Positions 12,401-23,704 are shown, numbered from the stretch's first letter. The stretch: 64,000 bases of DNA from Chondrilla cf. caribensis (GCA_964020155.1 OZ026567.1:7898-71897); one strand, 5' to 3'. Numbers and translations: made by a program. The notes: generated by a model from the letters alone, not told the origin.

Positions 12401-13735
12401 GGGGGAAATTTTGGTCGACATCAAAATGCATCCTTTTTGCTATCAGAAGGTAGCTACCAGGTCCAGGAGTGTGTCTGTGCATTTGGATTTCAGCTATGAT
12501 GCATCACGTGCACACAGGAGAGGCCGTGGTGACAAGACCAAAAATTGACATTTTTTGGGCTTGTCACCACGAGGCTTATAGCGCACTCAGGACAATATCA
12601 GAATGCTTGTGAAATTGTGTTGGTGAGTTAGGCATGGACACTAGGTAGCCCTTGGTGACCAGCAAAGAAATCTCAAGTTGCTTAGGTGATCACCCAAGGC
12701 GTAATACACTTATATATGAATCTACATTCAAAGTATGTACATTGGCAATAGGGGGAAATTTTGGTCGACATCAAAATGCATCCTTTTTGCTATCAGGAGG
12801 TAGCTACCAGGTCCAGGAGTGTGTCTGTGCATTTGGATTTCAGCTATGATGCATCACGTGCACACAGGAGAGGCCGTGGTGACAAGACCAAAAATTGACA
12901 TTTTTTGGGCTTGTCACCACGAGGCTTATAGCGCACTCAGGACAATCAGAATGCTTGCGAAATTGTGTTGGTGAGTTAGGCATGGACACTAGGTAGCCCT
13001 TGGTGAACAGAAAAGAAATCTCAAATTGCTCAGGTGATCACCCAAGGCGTAATACACTTATATATGAATCTACATTCAAAGTATGTACATTGGCAATAGG
13101 GGGAAATTTTGGTCCACATCAAAATGCAACTTTTTGCTATCAGAAGGTAGCTACTAGGTCCAGGAGTGTGTCTGTGCATTTGGATTTCAGCTATGATGCA
13201 TCACGTGCACACAGGAGAGGTCGTGGTGACAACTCAAAAAATTTGACATTTTTTGGGCTTGTCACCACGAGGCTTATAACGCACTCAGGACAATCAGAAT
13301 GTTTCCGAAATTGTGTTGGTGAGTTTGGTATGGACACTGGGTAGCCCTTGGTGACCAGAAAAGAAATCTCAAATTGCTTAGGTGATCACCACAAGGCGTA
13401 TTACACGCATATATGAATGTACATACAAAGTATATACATTCTATTATATGTGACACTGGGGGGAAATTTTGGTCGACATCAAAATGCATCCTTTTTGCTA
13501 TCAGAAGGTAGCTACTAGGTCCAGGAGTGTGTCTGTGCAATTGGATTAGAGCTCTGATGCATCACGTGCACACAGGAGAGGCTGTGGTGACAACTCAAGA
13601 AATTGACATTTTTTGGCTTGTCACCATGAGGCTTATAACGCACTCAGGACAATCAGAATGCGTACGGAATTGTGTTGATTCATGAGTTTGGCATGGACAC
13701 TGGGTAGCCCTTGGTGACCAGACAAGAAATTGTTA
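6403..13735. repeat. 348-bp subtelomeric satellite, array 1 (~21 copies)
   Basis: The landmark CATGGACACTAGGTAGCCC recurs at 7021, 7381, 7729, 8075, 8422, 8771, 9119, 9467 and onward, giving a 346-349 bp period plus a ~360-bp variant with an extra TTCTATTATATGTGGCAC-type insert. Each unit contains many short palindromes and one inverted pair (GTGGTGACAAG / CTTGTCACCAC). Short open frames of 60-114 codons recur in every unit and are not genes. The first copy (from 6403) and the last copies (13000-13735) are the most diverged. Confidence 0.95.
9468..11840. repeat. Higher-order repeat, 1054-bp period inside array 1
   Basis: Three consecutive satellite units (about 360 + 348 + 346 bp) repeat as a block. 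Matching sites occur at 9520/10574/11628, 9846/10900 and 10194/11248, each 1054 bp apart with near identity, including private variants such as CACTTGCACAC. The same trio also lies 2446 bp earlier (7074, 7400, 7748). This shows recent unequal exchange or segmental amplification. Confidence 0.9.
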
Positions 13736-14569
13736 CTCGATACTCTCCCATACATTGAAAAAATTGAAAAAATATTAAGCACCTTCCAATGTAACTGAAG
13801 TTAAGGGTCACCTATTGAGATGGGAATTGTTTCAAAAGTTAGCTCACGTCCCCAGCTAGGTCTGTCTGAAATATCAAATTGACACGCCCCCTCCCCCATG
13901 AGCTATGCAAAAAGGTGCTTAGCGTTTTATCTCCTATACTCTCCCATACATTGAAAAAATATTAAGCACCTTCCAATGTAGCTGGGGTTACGTGTCATCT
14001 ATTGAGATGGGAATTGTTTCAGAAGTTAGTTCACGTCCCTGCCTAGATCTGTCTAAAATATCAAGTTGACACGCCCCCTCCCCCATGAGCTATGCAAAAA
14101 GGTGCTTAGCGTTTTATCTCCTATACTCTCCCATACATTGAAAAAATATTAAGCACCTTCCAATGTAGCTGGGGTTACGTGTCATCTATTGAGATGGGAA
14201 TTGTTTCAGAAGTTAGTTCACGTCCCTGCCTAGATCTGTCTAAAATATCAAGTTGACACGCCCCCTCCCCCATGAGCTATGCAAAAAGGTGCTTAGCGTT
14301 TTATCTCCTATACTCTCCCATACATTGAAAAAATATTAAGCACCTTCCAATGTAACTGGAGTTACGGGTCACCTATTGAAATGGGAATTGTTTCAGAAGT
14401 TAGTTCACGTCCCTAGCTAGGTCTGTCTAAAATATCAAGTTGACACGCCCCCTCTCTAATGAGCTATGAAAAAAGGTGCTTAGCGTTTTATCTCCTATAC
14501 TCTCCCATACATTGAAAAAAAATATTAAGCACCTTCCAATGTAACTGGAGTTACGGGTCACCTATTGAG
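13736..14569. repeat. 187-bp satellite, array 1 (~4.5 copies)
   Basis: CTCCCATACATTG recurs at 13941, 14128, 14315 and 14502, exactly 187 bp apart, with a shorter first unit. The units include GACACGCCCCCTC, AGGTGCTTAGCGTTTT and ATTGAGATGGGAATTG. The array starts directly from a truncated 348-bp unit (after GGTGACCAGACAAGAAATTG). Confidence 0.94.
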
Positions 14570-14865
14570 ACCTTCTTGATATCTTCTCTTTGCAGAGGAA
14601 TACTGCTATGTCCCTTACAGTGTTCGCGCATTCTCCGACGAAGTTTCTATCACAGGAAAGCAATAATACACATACAGTCTGGAATGTAGGAAAACTTTAC
14701 ATACCCTCGGGTTTTATAGTATTAAAAACTGAAGACTTTGTAAAGCTCCCTCGCCGTAGCTACGAGCTACGTAGTCCACCATCTTCGAGTATATTCGAAT
14801 TTAGGAAATACTGCAACATCATATAATATGCATTCCTACGCGTAACCACTACAGTGAATTTATAT
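14570..14865. repeat. Duplicated subtelomeric segment 'U' (copy 1)
   Basis: This ~300-bp segment starts at TTGATATCTTCTCTTTGCAG and ends at ACAGTGAATTTATATTA. Close copies lie at about 21390-21677, 29985-30281 and 33765-34051, with a partial copy at 25246-25369. It is always followed by the tRNA-containing 'S' segment except in the 21.4 kb copy. An in-frame 78-codon stretch is present but is not recognised and differs between copies. Confidence 0.75.
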
Positions 14866-15383
14866 TATTTATATTGTGCGAACAAAATGGCCGATTTCAA
14901 AACGCCGACAATTAGTATTTGGGCTAGAATTTGAGCGCAAAGACTTCAATGAGCTTTAAATCTTCACCGAAGGTTCTTCTAAACCTATTAGAGACGATCA
15001 AGTGATTCGAGTGCCTGTGGGTGGCCTATTCTCCGAATTGAACATTGAGGGCAACTTTAAATAGCGCAGATAATAATAATAAAATAGATAAGTCACGGTG
15101 GCGGGGTGGTCAGGTGACACGACTCTAGGCTCCAGGTCGCGGGTTCGAATCCTCAAAAGGACGGTTTTTTTCTCTGAAAAAAAATAGCTCACTTCCTGGT
15201 GGTCAGTCGCATACTCTCTACAAAGAAACGTAGGGGGGAGCTTTGGGACTCGCGGCTGACCTCCCAGCTAGAGTAGTGTCTTCTGCATTCGTGGAATGAC
15301 GCAAGTACACAGTCTCTGTGGAAAGTCCCTGTGAAGCTCTACATATATAGGTGTCTTTGACCCTGAGTGGGTGACTTTTTTAT
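14865..15383 (+). mobile_element. 'S' repeat with tRNA-derived unit (copy 1)
   Basis: A ~518-bp repeat. The 5' half starts AACAAAATGGCCGATTTC and looks like a decayed protein-coding exon. The 3' half begins with a Pol III-like unit: an A-box-like stretch GGTGGCGGGGTGGTCAGG (15097-15114), a B box GGGTTCGAATCC (15141-15152) and a T7 run at 15165-15171. Pairing in the T arm is poor (GCGGG against CCTCA), so this is a tRNA-derived SINE-type unit and not a working tRNA gene. It ends in GTGGGTGACTTTTTTA. Four further full copies occur in the window. Confidence 0.75.
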
Positions 15384-15916
15384 GAATTACAAATCCGACA
15401 ATTTCTTCATTTCATTAATGTGACCATTATAATACAGTATTTTGATACTTGAACAAATTATGAACAACATAAGGTTGGAAAGAGTGAAGGCTATTGCTAC
15501 ACCCACGTACTACCATTTTAACTAATATTTATTATGTAATTATGTGTTTATTTTAATTGTCAATAACGAGTATCTATGGCCTAAATAAGTATACCCAACT
15601 TAACCTAAGTGACAGTCGATTAGAATAGAGGGAATGGGTATTTCCTGTGAATGTGTAAAAGGGGTGGGTCCTGTATTGATGTTACGGCGTTAAAATCAAG
15701 ATGCTGATTGTCCCACATGTAGTTAAATTTGATATTAATTTTAACAAAGCCAAAAGGTTTCAAAATGAAAGTATGTCAGTCACCTTTATCAGTTTGGAAC
15801 ACTTACGTATGTTTGCAACAATTTCAACTGAGGAATAATATGACTGAATCAACTTTTTGCATTTTATTAATAAGTAGAATGGTAAATTCAAAAGTTCTCA
15901 ATTCTTGTTACTGCCA
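15384..15916. repeat. Duplicated subtelomeric segment 'T' (copy 1)
   Basis: AT-rich sequence shared with 25890-26384 and 30805-31328, always between the S repeat and the 3' end of the cysteine-synthase gene. It contains GGGAATGGGTATTTCCTGTG and TTTCAAAATGAAAGTATGTCAG. In the 31 kb copy it lies directly downstream of the pseudogene's stop codon, so it may be that gene's 3' flank carried along in the duplication. No coding exon is supported. Confidence 0.7.
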
Positions 15917-16150
15917 ATGCAAAGAACTGTGATATTTCTCTGGAAGTGTTTGGAGAAGACCTGCAGGAAGGCAAGAGCAGAGCATTCACACTTTACATAC
16001 CAGCTACAGGTATGCACCTAGTGACCCTCTCAATTCAGTCCTTCAATACTGTACTACTAAACAGTTTGGAGAAGTACCTCTGGAGAGATAAAAATATGTT
16101 CACAACAATTTGACTATTTCAGTGGACACAGCTGACCTGTCCTGAATCAT
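15917..16150 (-). pseudogene. Cysteine-synthase-like pseudogene, 3'-end fragment (copy 1)
   Basis: Minus-strand duplicate of the last exons of the pseudogene at 31329-33088. The exon reading RYFSKLFS is recognisable at about 16035-16078, where the CGA of the 31 kb copy is TGA. The last-exon equivalent lies at about 15930-15975. The copy stops about 13 bp into the exon ending in DSGQ (CCTGAATCAT at 16141-16150) and continues directly into 348-bp satellite (AGGTCCAGGAG). It cannot encode an enzyme. Confidence 0.75.
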
Positions 16151-19100
16151 AGGTCCAGGAGTGTGTCTGTGCATTCGGATTTCAGCTACGATGCATCACG
16201 TGCACACAGGAGAGGCCGTGGTGACAACTCAAAAAATTGACATTTTTTGGCTTGTCACCACGAGGCTTATAGCGCACTCAGGACAATCAGAATGCTTACC
16301 AAATTGGGTTGGTGAGTTAGGCATGGACACTAGGTAGCCCTTGGTGAACAGAAAAGAAATCTCAAATTGCTTAGGTGATCACCACAAGGCGTAATACACA
16401 TATATATGAATCTACATACAAAGTATTATACATTGGCAATAGGGGGAAATTTTGGTCGACATCAAAATGCAACGTTTTGCTATCAGAAGGTAGCTACCAG
16501 GTCCAGGAGTGTGTCTGTGCATTTGGATTTCAGCTATGATGCATCACGTGCACACAGGAGAGGCCGTGGTGACAAGACCAAAAATTGACATTTTTTGGGC
16601 TTGTCACCACGAGGCTTATAGCGCACTCAGGACAATCAGAATGCTTACCAAATTGTGTTGGTGAGTTTGGTATGGACACTGGGTAGCCCTTGGTGACCAG
16701 CAAAGAAATCTCAAATTGCTTAGGTGATCACCACAAGGCGTATTACATGCATATATGAATCTACATTCAAAGTATGTACATTGGCAATAGGGGGAAATTT
16801 TGGTCCACATCAAAATGCAACTTTTTGCTATCAGAAGGTAGCTACTAGGTCCAGGAGTGTGTCTGTGCATATGGATTTCAGCTATGATGCATCACGTGCA
16901 CACAGGAGAGGCCGTGGTGACAACTCAAAAAATTGACATTTTTTGGGCTTGTCACCACGAGGCTTATAACGCACTCAGGACAATCAGAATGCATACAAAA
17001 TTGTGTTGGTGAGTTTGGTATGGACACTGGGTAGCCCTTGGTGAACAGAAAAGAAATCTCAAATTGCTTAGGTGATCACCCAACGCGTAATACACTTATA
17101 TATGAATCTACATACAAGGTATATACATTGGCAATAGGGGGAAATTTTGGTAGACATCAAAATGCAACTTTTTGCTATCAGAAGGTAGCTACCAGGACCA
17201 GGAGTGTGTCTGTGCATTCGGATTTGACCTATGATGCACCACGTGCACACAGGAGAGGCCGTGGTGACAAGACCAAAAATTGACATTTTTTTTCCTTGTC
17301 ACCACGAGGCTTATAGCGCACTCAGGACAATCAGAATGCTTCCCAAATTGTGTTGGTGAGTTAGGCATGGACACTAGGTAGCCCTTGGTGACCAGAAAAG
17401 AAATCTCAAACTGCTTAGGTGATCACCCAAGGCGTAATACACTAATATATGAATCTACATACAAAGTATATACATTGGCAATAGGGGGAAATTTTGGTCG
17501 ACATCAAAATGCACCCTTCTTGCTATCAGAAGGTAGCTACCAGGACCAGGAGTGTGTCTGTGCATTTGGATTTCAGCTATGATGCATCACGTGCACACAG
17601 GAGAGGCCGTGGTGACAAGACCAAAAATTGACATTTTTTGGGCTTGTCACCACGAGGCTTATAGTGCACTCATGACAATCAGAATGCTTACGAAATTGTC
17701 TTGGTGAGTTAGGCATGGACACTAGGTAGCCCTTGGTGACCAGCAAAGAAATCTCAAATTGCTTAAGTGATCACCCAAGGTGTAATACACTTATATATGA
17801 ATCTACATTCAAAGTATATACATTGGCAATAGGGGGAAATTTTGGTCGACATCAAAATGCAACTTTTTGCTATCAGAAGGTAGCTACCAGGTCCAGGAGT
17901 TTGTCTGTGCATTTGGATTTGAGCTATGATGCATTACGTGTACACAGGAGAGGCCGTGGTGACAAGACCAAAAATTGACATTTTTTGGGCTTGTCACCAC
18001 GAGGCTTATAGCGCACTCAGGACAATCAGAATGCTTACCAAATTGTCTTGGTGAGTTAGGCATGGACACTAGGTAGCCCTTGGTGACCAGCAAAGAAATC
18101 TCAAGTTGCTTAGGTGATCACCCAAGGCGTAATACACTTATATATGAATCTACATTCAAAGTATATACATTGGCAATAGGGGGAAATTTTGGTCGACATC
18201 AAAATGCATCCTATTTGCTATCAGAAGGTAGCTACCAGGTCCAAGAGTGTGTCTGTGCATTTGGATTTGAGCTGTGATGCATCACGTGCACACAGGAGAG
18301 GCCATGGTGACAAGACCAAAAATTGACATTTTTTGGGCTTGTCACCACGAGGCTTATAGTGCACTCAGGACAATCAGAATGCTTACGAAATTGTCTTGGT
18401 GAGTTAGGCATGGACACTAGGTAGCCCATGGTGACCAGCAAAGAAATCTCAAATTGCTTAGGTGATCACCCAAGGCGTAATACACTTATATATGAATCTA
18501 CATTCAAAGTATATACATTGGCAATAGGGGGAAATTTTGGTCGACATCAAAATGCAACATTTTGCTATCAGAAGGTAGCTACCAGGTCCAGGAGTGTGTC
18601 AGTGCATTTGGATTTGAGCTATGATGCATCACGTGCACACAGGAGAGGCCGTGGTGACAAGACCAAAAATTGACATTTTTGGCTTGTCACCACGAGGCTT
18701 ATAGCGCACTCAGGACAATCAGAATGCTTATGAAATTGTCTTGGTGAGTTAGGCATGGACACTAGGTAGCCCTTGGTGACCAGCAAAGAAATCTCAAATT
18801 GCTTAGGTGATCACCACAAGGCGTAATACACTTATATATTAATCTACATTCAAAGTATATACATTGGCAATAGGGGGAAATTTTGGTCGACATCAAAATG
18901 CAACTTTTTGCTATCAGAAGGTAGCTACCAGGTCCAGGAGTGTGTCTGTACATTCAGATTTGAGCTATGATGCATCACGTGCACACAGGAGAGGCCGTGG
19001 TGACAAGACCAAAAATTGACATTTTTTTGGCTTGTCACCACGAGGCTTATAGCGCACTCAGGACAATCAGAATGCTTATGAAATTGTCTTGGTGAGTTAG

Positions 19101-19419
19101 GCATGGACACTAGGTAGCCCTTGGTGACCAGCAAAGAAATCTCAAATTGCTTAGGTGATCACCCAAGGCGTAATACACTTATATATGAATCTACATACAA
19201 TGTATATACATTGGCAATAGGGGGAAATTTTGGTCGACATCAAAATGCATCTTTTTGTTATCAGAAGGTAGCTACCAGGTCCAGGAGTGTGTCTGTGCAT
19301 TTGGATTTCAGCTATGATGCACCACGTGCACACAGGTGAGGCCGTGGTGACAACTCAAAAAATTGACATTTTTTTTGCTTGTCACCACGAGGCTTATAGC
19401 GCACTCAGGACAATCAGAA
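16151..19419. repeat. 348-bp satellite, array 2 (~9.4 copies)
   Basis: Same unit as array 1. It begins mid-unit at GGTCCAGGAGTGTG, fused to the pseudogene fragment, and ends mid-unit at GACAATCAGAATG, fused to the 187-bp satellite. Units here more often carry AATGCAAC in place of AATGCATCC and GAGCTATGATGC in place of CAGCTATGATGC, and so form a sub-family distinct from array 1. Confidence 0.94.
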
Positions 19420-20356
19420 TGAAGTTGGCACGCCCCCTCTCCTATGAGCTATCCAAAAAGGTGCTTAGCGTTTTCTCTCATATACTCTCCCATACATTGA
19501 AATAATATTGAGCACCTCCGAATGCAACTGGGGTTACAGGCCACCTATTGAGATGGGAATTGTTTCAGAAGTTAGTTCAACTCCCCAGCTAGATCTGTTT
19601 AAAATATAAAGTTGACATGCCCCCTCTCCTATGAGCTACGCAAAAAGGTGCTTAGCGTTTTCTCTCATATACTCTCCCATACATTGAAATAATATTGAGC
19701 ACCTCCGAATGTAACTGGGGTTACAGGCCACCTATTGAGATGGGAATTGTTTCAGAAGTTAGTTCAACTCCCCTGCTAGGTCTGTTTAAAATATAAAGTT
19801 GACACGCCCCCTCTCCCATGAGCTATGCAAAAAGGTGCTTAGCGTTTTCTCTCATATACTCTCCCATACATTGAAATAATATTGAGCACCTCCGAATGCA
19901 ACTGGGGTTACAGGCCACCTATTGAGATGGAAATTGTTTCAGAAGTTAGTTCAACTCCCCTGCTAGGTCTGTTTAAAATATAAAGTTGACATGCCCCCTC
20001 TCCTATGAGCTACGCAAAAAGGTGCTTAGCGTTTTCTCTCATATACTCTCCCATACATTGAAATAATATTGAGCACCTCCGAATGTAACTGGGGTTACAG
20101 GCCACCTATTGAGATGGGAATTGTTTCAGAAGTTAGTTCAACTCCCCTGCTAGGTCTGTTTAAAATATAAAGTTGACACGCCCCCTCTCCCATGAGCTAT
20201 GCAAAAAGGTGCTTAGCGTTTTCTCTCATATACTCTCCCATACATTGAAATAATATTAAGCACCTCCGAAGATAACTGGGGTTACAGGCCACCTATTGAG
20301 ATGGGAATTGTTTCAGAAGTTAGTTAATGTCCCCAGCTAGGTCTGTTTAAAATATA
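19420..20356. repeat. 187-bp satellite, array 2 (5 copies)
   Basis: CTCCCATACATTG lies at 19487, 19674, 19861, 20048 and 20235, exactly 187 bp apart. Copies differ from array 1 (GAAATAATATTGAGCACCTCC against GAAAAAATATTAAGCACCTTCC) but are very similar to each other, with alternating variants (ACATGCC / ACACGCC) that suggest a two-unit higher-order repeat. Both ends join 348-bp satellite. Confidence 0.93.
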
Positions 20357-20880
20357 AGGTGATCACCACAAGGCATATTACACTTATATACATACAAAAA
20401 GTATATACATTTAATTATATGTGGTATATGGGCACTGGTGAGAATAATTGGTCGACATCAAAATGCATCTTTTTCCTGTCAGAAGGACTGTACTAGGTCC
20501 AGGAGTGTGTCTGCACATTCATATTTGACCTATGATGCATCACGTACACACAGGAGAGGTCGTGGTGACAAGCCAAAAAAATGACATTTTTTTGCTTGTC
20601 ACCACGAGGCTTATAGCGCACTCAGGACAATCTCAATTCTTCCCAAATTGTGTGGGTGAGTTTAGCACGGACACTGGCTATCCCTTGGTGACCAGCAAAG
20701 AATTGTCCAATTGCTCAGGTGATCAACACAAGGCATATTACACTTATATACATACAAAAGTACATACATTTTGTTATATGTTGCATATGGGCAATGGGGA
20801 GAATTTTTGGTCGACATCAAAATGCATCTTTTGTTATCAGAAGGACTGTACTAGGTCAAGGACTGTGTCTGTGCATTCGT
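20357..20880. repeat. 348-bp satellite, diverged copies (array 3)
   Basis: About one and a half degenerate units. GGTGATCACCACAAGG, GGTCGACATCAAAATGC and GTCACCACGAGGCTTATAGC are all recognisable, but with more substitutions than in any other array (for example CAACACAAGGCATATTAC). The greater divergence suggests an older copy that escaped homogenisation. Confidence 0.85.
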
Positions 20881-21134
20881 GTGTCTCAAACTTCCTGAGA
20901 AGACGGCCATGCTGGTGTCGGAGGGAAAGGGGGGTCACTGACACCTATGTCACCAGTGGGAAATACAAAATGGCACGTGCCGGTCGACGAGATACGTACC
21001 TAAATACCTGACCCATCGTAGCATAATGCAGTGTGCTAGATTTGGTACACATAATAATAGATTATTGTAAAACAGGTACTGGCAATAGTTCTATTTTGAT
21101 GTGTGTGTTTGCAGTGCTACACAGAACTATTAAT

Positions 21135-21300
21135 TTTGCATGTGGAGGTCTGTCTTGTTTCCCACCAGAACAAGTGGTACTCTGAGAGCAGATGTAATAC
21201 TTGAGTACGATAATCACAGTGGATCACATAATGATGTACTCACTGGTTACTACCAGTCATGTCCAGTATCTTGTCATGAATGATCTTCACTAGTTCAAAA
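21135..21300 (-). pseudogene. Rheb-like GTPase exon pair (copy 1, decayed)
   Basis: Two minus-strand exon-like pieces match adjacent parts of a Rheb GTPase. 21300-21244 reads FELVKIIHDKILDMTGSNQ, and 21182-21135 reads VPLVLVGNKTDLHMQ, which contains the G4 guanine-specificity motif NKTD. The splice donor after the second piece is destroyed (TGCAAAATTAATAG) and the frame runs into a stop. The P-loop and C-terminal exons are absent. Other copies lie at 29741-29906 and 33511-33677. The assignment rests on motif recognition. Confidence 0.55.
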
Positions 21301-21389
21301 CTGAACACAAAGCAAGTGAACATATTCTATCAGTTAATATACCTCACCCCATACCCTACACAACCACACCTCGAAGATGCAATTTGGTA

Positions 21390-21677
21390 ATATCTTCTCT
21401 TTGCAGAGGAATACTGCTATGTCCCTTACAGTGTTCGCGCATTCTCCGACGAAGTTTCTATCACAGGAAAGCAATAATACACATACAGTCTGGAATGTAG
21501 GAAAAATTTACATACCCTCGGGTTTTATAGTATGAAACAGAAGACTTTGTAAAGCTCCCTTGCCGTAGCTACGAGCTACGTAGTCCACCATCTTCGAGTA
21601 TATATATTCGAATTTAGAAAATACTGCAACATCATATAATATGCATTCCTACGCGTAACCACTACAGTGAATTTATA
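21390..21677. repeat. Duplicated subtelomeric segment 'U' (copy 2)
   Basis: Matches 14570-14865 closely, with ATATATATTCG replacing ATATTCG. Unlike the other copies it is not followed by the S repeat: after GTGAATTTATA the sequence becomes ACTAGGTGTGAACG, unrelated to other copies. This marks a recombination breakpoint. Confidence 0.75.
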
Positions 21678-22865
21678 CTAGGTGTGAACGTGGTTCAGGA
21701 CCTCGCTACTTGAAGTAGAATATGTCCGTATTTTGCTGTATTATGTTTTTCTTTTTGAAATTGAGATCACATGGAAAGATTGGATCATCACAGGAATACT
21801 CCGTACACTGTGGGGAGTATTCCTGATTCGTAATAAACTTTTAAATAAAAAATTGTTTTGAAATTCAAATGATATATTATATAGATTGAATCATAACAGG
21901 AATAAAAAGAATTAGATCAACTTGAATGAAACAGGTAAAGTATGCCTGTTGTGTGCATTATAAGATAATGGTTAAATTTCATGATCGGCACTCCAATTAT
22001 AGTGTACTTCTGTAAGTCAAGGTGAATGACTTAGATAGAAATTAAGACTTCTGTGTTATATCTTCTTGTGGGAGGTCAGCAATGGGAGAATGATGGAGAC
22101 TGCTGGCAAAAAGGCCAACGTGGTGCTGGCAGGTTTGAGCGGTTGGTGACAATTGTAATTGGCTGTAACACTAGTTTCATACTGGTTAATTCTTTGAAAA
22201 GTTGCATGCTATTTTGCTGTTTGTTGCAAAAATGTAGAATATAGGTAAATTATTTGTTTCGTTGTAGTTTATCAAGTACAATGACTGCACATGTTGTGAT
22301 ATGTTTAATATGCATGACCTTTATATCCACATTGACCACCTTGCTTTTGTATAATTGTGTATATTATAATAAGTGGTAATGCTCCTATTTGTGAGCCAAG
22401 CCTTGTAAGCATTCTGGTACTGATCCAGATTGATTGTTTCTTTGGGAGTACTATTTGTGGAGAACTTTTGTCACAGTTTGCATGTTTTGTAACATGATGC
22501 ATGGCCACATTTCTTGACAACTTGTGCAAAGAGATTGGTTCCACTGATTGGTTGCGGAACTTGCTCATTACAGTATGCTTGCACAACTTCCACTTGTGTT
22601 CACTTGTGCATGATGTGTGGATGCATGCATGATTCCTTTTGTAATTGTTCTGAGACAGCTGGACTCTCATATTGCATCAACTGTGTTTATGTTTCTATTG
22701 TGGTTGATTGAAGTGTGTTCAGTGTATTATTGTATGTTTGTTAACGTGTGGTACGTATGTTTAGACATATTTATACATTTGATGCCATACCAAGAGCTAC
22801 AGCTGTTGTACAAAACTGTAAAGTGCTTAGCAAGAACAATCATCTCACATGAGGACAAAAATCCT
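21678..22865. other. Low-copy spacer, no supported gene
   Basis: AT-rich, apparently single-copy sequence. It contains a strong hairpin (21792-21827: arms CAGGAATACTCC and GGAGTATTCCTG) followed by TAATAAAC at 21831, which resembles a 3'-end region. ATGGAGACTGCTGGCAAAAA near 22094 opens a short frame with a possible donor (GGCAG|GTTTGAG), but it is too short to claim. The remaining frames up to 120 codons show no recognisable domains. Confidence 0.5.
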
Positions 22866-23118
22866 TAGGGATCAGGTAAAAGGAAGATAATGGACACTGG
22901 CCATATGGATTGACGACGTCGGGTTAGTGTTAGTAGGTAGAGTTATGATTGGGGTTAGATCTGGGATACTTTTTGACCTATAATATTTGGTTCAAAAAAG
23001 GATCCAAGATCTAACCCTACCCTTCTATGCATGCTCTACTACAGAGAGAGCATGACGCTAAGTGGATGTCATCAGTCCAAATGGCCAGTAGGTCGGTTCA
23101 TTTTACCTGATCCAAAGC
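22866..23118. mobile_element. Fold-back / MITE-like inverted repeat, ~250 bp
   Basis: The left end GGATCAGGTAAAA (22869-22881) is matched by TTTTACCTGATCC (about 23103-23115). The ends stay complementary inwards for about 60 bp with mismatches (CACTGGCCATATGGATTGACGAC against GTCATCAGTCCAAATGGCCAGT). The centre also contains a smaller inverted pair (GGGGTTAGATCTGGG / CAAGATCTAACCCT). No coding frame. The superfamily is not assigned. Confidence 0.65.
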
Positions 23119-23241
23119 CCTCTGTGCTGACGTCTTTCACATGAGAACCAGTCGTCTCTACAACGAGGAAAACGTTCCATTAGTGAGCAATTGAAACTCG
23201 TAGATTACCCATCTTTTCGATTACGTAGACTGCACGTCATG

Positions 23242-23440
23242 TATAAATGTCTGCCAAGATGGACGTCACCATGGCTGACCAATTCGAGCTCCCGAACGAC
23301 GAATTGACGAACCCCCTTTCGGCGCAATGGGGAATCGAAATTCTGTACGTAAAAACTTTGACAGCCTTCTTGATGATCGTTTTAAGCTTACCGACGGCGC
23401 CCGACCCGGAACACCCAGCCCCTGAGTCAAAGAAACGTGA
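23242..23440 (+). CDS. Orphan first-exon candidate, unknown protein with one hydrophobic segment
   Basis: I do not recognise this protein. A TATAAATG box-like motif lies at 23242-23249, and an optimal start context (CACCATGG, ATG at 23271) begins MADQFELPNDELTN. A hydrophobic segment follows (ILYVKTLTAFLMIVLSL). The exon runs in frame to a consensus donor at AAGAAAC|GTGAGTG (23437-23443). No downstream exon could be joined: the S repeat begins 260 bp later. It could be the 5' end of a membrane-protein gene interrupted by subtelomeric rearrangement, or a chance open frame; the start context, hydrophobic stretch and donor together favour the former. Confidence 0.35.
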
Positions 23441-23704
23441 GTGTCATTCTTGTCCGTCTCTCGGCAACTGCTGCTGATCTTGACGAAAGTCTTCCACCTC
23501 CGTGTGTGACGCGTCCGTGCCCCCTTCCGACGGGAGGGACGGATCGAGACCAGTCGGTTGTGAACTCGTGGAATTTGCGCACAAAGAAAGTGCAAATGGG
23601 CCATAATTCTGCGAGTGTCCCGACGAAAAGCAATTAAATGCGTGGGCGACCAACTTTCGACTCGCTATGGACCGGAAACAATTAACCTCGCTAACGCTCG
23701 GTAA

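Noticed and set aside
6403..13735. CRISPR-like array
   Set aside because: The repeats are long tandem units with no short direct repeat and unique spacer pattern, and the context is a eukaryotic chromosome end.
15091..15171. Functional tRNA gene
   Set aside because: A and B boxes and a T run are present, but the T-arm does not pair (GCGGG/CCTCA), no proper acceptor stem can be formed, and the unit is embedded identically in a repeated block.
14998..15192. Minus-strand frame MSYFFSEKKTVLL... repeated in five places
   Set aside because: It reads antisense through the tRNA-derived unit of the S repeat; copies differ by stops and frameshifts.
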